Source of the DNA: Streptomyces luteogriseus
GTDB lineage: Bacteria > Actinomycetota > Actinomycetes > Streptomycetales > Streptomycetaceae
Assembly (NCBI RefSeq): GCF_014205055.1
Contig: NZ_JACHMS010000001.1
Span: forward strand, 3,038,001-3,102,000
Reading direction: 5' to 3'
Length of the DNA stretch: 64,000 nucleotides
Position numbers and translations under genes: made by a program. Numbering within the stretch: position 1 is the first letter of the stretch; every line of letters begins with the position of its first letter. The notes under the pieces are model-generated. The model had not been told where the DNA came from. It saw only the letters and a program-made list of their open reading frames with translations, and made no database searches. Shown in pieces: positions 63,210 to 64,000 of the stretch.

Positions 63210-63798
63210 GCGCGACACCCTGCGCGAGCGCACGCCGACGGGCGCCACGGCCGCCTCCCGGCCGCGCGCCGCCCGCCTCGACCAGCCGGGCGTGCCCAGG
63301 CACCGGATCCTGCCCGAGTACGACCCGGAGGCCTTCGGACGGTTCTCGGAACGCATCGCGCGCTTCCTCGGCACCGGACGGTTCCTGGTCTGGATGACGG
63401 CCGCCATCATCCTGTGGGTGGCGTGGAACAGTCTCGCGCCCCGGCCGCTGCGGTTCGACGAGTACCCGTTCATCTTCCTGACCCTGATGCTGTCCCTCCA
63501 GGCCTCCTACGCCGCCCCGCTGATCCTCCTCGCGCAGAACCGGCAGGACGACCGCGACCGGGTCAACCTGGAGCAGGACCGCAAGCAGAACGAGCGGTCG
63601 ATCGCGGACACCGAGTACCTGACCCGCGAGATCGCCGCCCTGCGCATCGGCCTGGGCGAGGTCGCCACCCGCGACTGGATCCGCTCGGAGCTGCAGGACT
63701 GGGTCAAGGAGATGGAGGAACGGCAGAACGGCCACCGGCACGACCCCGTCGTATTCCCGGCGGAACGGCCACGGGGACGTGACGCAGACGACCGCTGA
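63199..63798 (+). CDS. DUF1003 membrane protein
   Basis: 199 residues from ATG 63199, overlapping the MgtE_N gene end, with GAGGAGGTGG upstream. Two membrane helices (FLVWMTAAIILWVAWNSL and FIFLTLMLSLQASYAAPLILLAQNRQDDRDRV) form the DUF1003 signature, followed by a long charged helix (NLEQDRKQNERSIADTEYLTREIAALRIGLGEVATRDWIRSELQDWVKEMEE). The overlap implies stoichiometric synthesis with the MgtE_N-CBS protein. DUF1003 could supply the membrane part that protein lacks; this is inference. Confidence 0.88.
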   Translation: MVPERDTLRERTPTGATAASRPRAARLDQPGVPRHRILPEYDPEAFGRFSERIARFLGTGRFLVWMTAAIILWVAWNSLAPRPLRFDEYPFIFLTLMLSLQASYAAPLILLAQNRQDDRDRVNLEQDRKQNERSIADTEYLTREIAALRIGLGEVATRDWIRSELQDWVKEMEERQNGHRHDPVVFPAERPRGRDADDR

Positions 63799-63840
63799 GA
63801 CGCTTTCCTACGCACCGGTACAGCGCCGTACCATCGTCCT

Positions 63841-64000
63841 ATGGCTACGGAAGACGCGGTGCGCGAGGCACTGGCGACGGTGAACGACCCCGAGATCCAC
63901 AAGCCCATCACCGAACTCGGGATGGTCAAATCCGTGGAGATCGGTGCGGACGGGGCGGTCGCGGTCACCGTGTACCTCACGGTCTCGGGCTGCCCGATGC
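63841..64000 (+). CDS. Mrp/ApbC-type P-loop ATPase, N-terminal part
   Basis: ATG 63841 opens a frame running off the window end: MATEDAVREALATVNDPEIHKPITELGMVKSVEIGADGAVAVTVYLTVSGCPM. This is the MIP18/DUF59 domain that precedes the P-loop ATPase in bacterial Mrp (iron-sulfur cluster carrier) proteins; the ATPase itself is outside the window. It follows the DUF1003 gene by 42 bases. Confidence 0.8.
   Translation, partial: MATEDAVREALATVNDPEIHKPITELGMVKSVEIGADGAVAVTVYLTVSGCPM

Overview
The window is a high-GC actinobacterial chromosome segment, almost certainly Streptomyces. The evidence is GC-rich third codon positions, GTG/TTG starts, a WblC/WhiB7 regulator, AdnAB recombination helicases, mycoredoxin, MoeZ and DUF3107/DUF6758-type genes. 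From memory, the gene order matches the conserved core region around SCO5155-SCO5195 of S. coelicolor; no alignment was run. I see no phage, insertion sequence, tRNA, rRNA or CRISPR array. The novelty lies in operons, leader peptides and repeats inside core chromosome.

Layout. 1-3.4 kb: end of a Nudix gene, then a minus-strand AIM24/AIM24/TerD-AIM24 operon. 3.6-7.3 kb: a DUF45 metalloprotease facing a ThiF-like protein with an RRE-like N-terminus, which overlaps an AarF/UbiB kinase gene. 7.6-9 kb: wblC with a coupled downstream gene and a long attenuator leader (promoter, 108-codon upstream ORF, two hairpins). 9-22 kb: DNA repair and redox genes (UvrD2, mycoredoxin with a SigR-type promoter, NudC, an M20 peptidase, AdnB, AdnA, an alkyltransferase-like protein). 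22-28 kb: a flippase-like membrane protein with a degenerate kinase domain and two secreted tripeptidyl-aminopeptidase-like lipoproteins. 28-34 kb: moeZ, then a four-gene PelF-type polysaccharide operon (DUF3492 glycosyltransferase, polytopic membrane protein, epimerase, spherulin-4 hydrolase).

34.5-40.2 kb: an oligopeptide-type ABC transporter preceded by an apparently leaderless 30-codon ORF ending Cys-Cys, suggesting cysteine-responsive attenuation. 40-46 kb: a DUF3152 metzincin-like protein with a 12-residue repeat stalk, an alpha/beta hydrolase, a TetR regulator, DUF3107 and a ferritin-like protein. 46.5-49.2 kb: a DEAD-box RNA helicase with a predicted CTG start and a 480-residue KPRR(R)TRK-repeat tail. 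49-56.8 kb: hydrolase, NYN nuclease, a 50-residue protein behind an ECF-type promoter, a trypsin/alpha-beta-hydrolase fusion, MarC, PHP and DUF6758. 57-64 kb: an MFS pump with a predicted operator, a SUFU-domain protein, a magnesium group (CorA with a structured leader, a channel-less MgtE_N-CBS protein, DUF1003) and the start of an Mrp ATPase.

Intergenic regions carry several unrelated short tandem-repeat arrays (17.9, 45.3, 49.3-49.8, 55.0 and 56.1 kb). The best candidates for new biology are the Cys-Cys leader ORF before the peptide transporter, the PelF/spherulin operon with its 14-codon coupling ORF, the stand-alone RRE-ThiF protein, the trypsin-hydrolase fusion and the corA leader. All functions are inferred from sequence motifs read by eye; no database search was possible.
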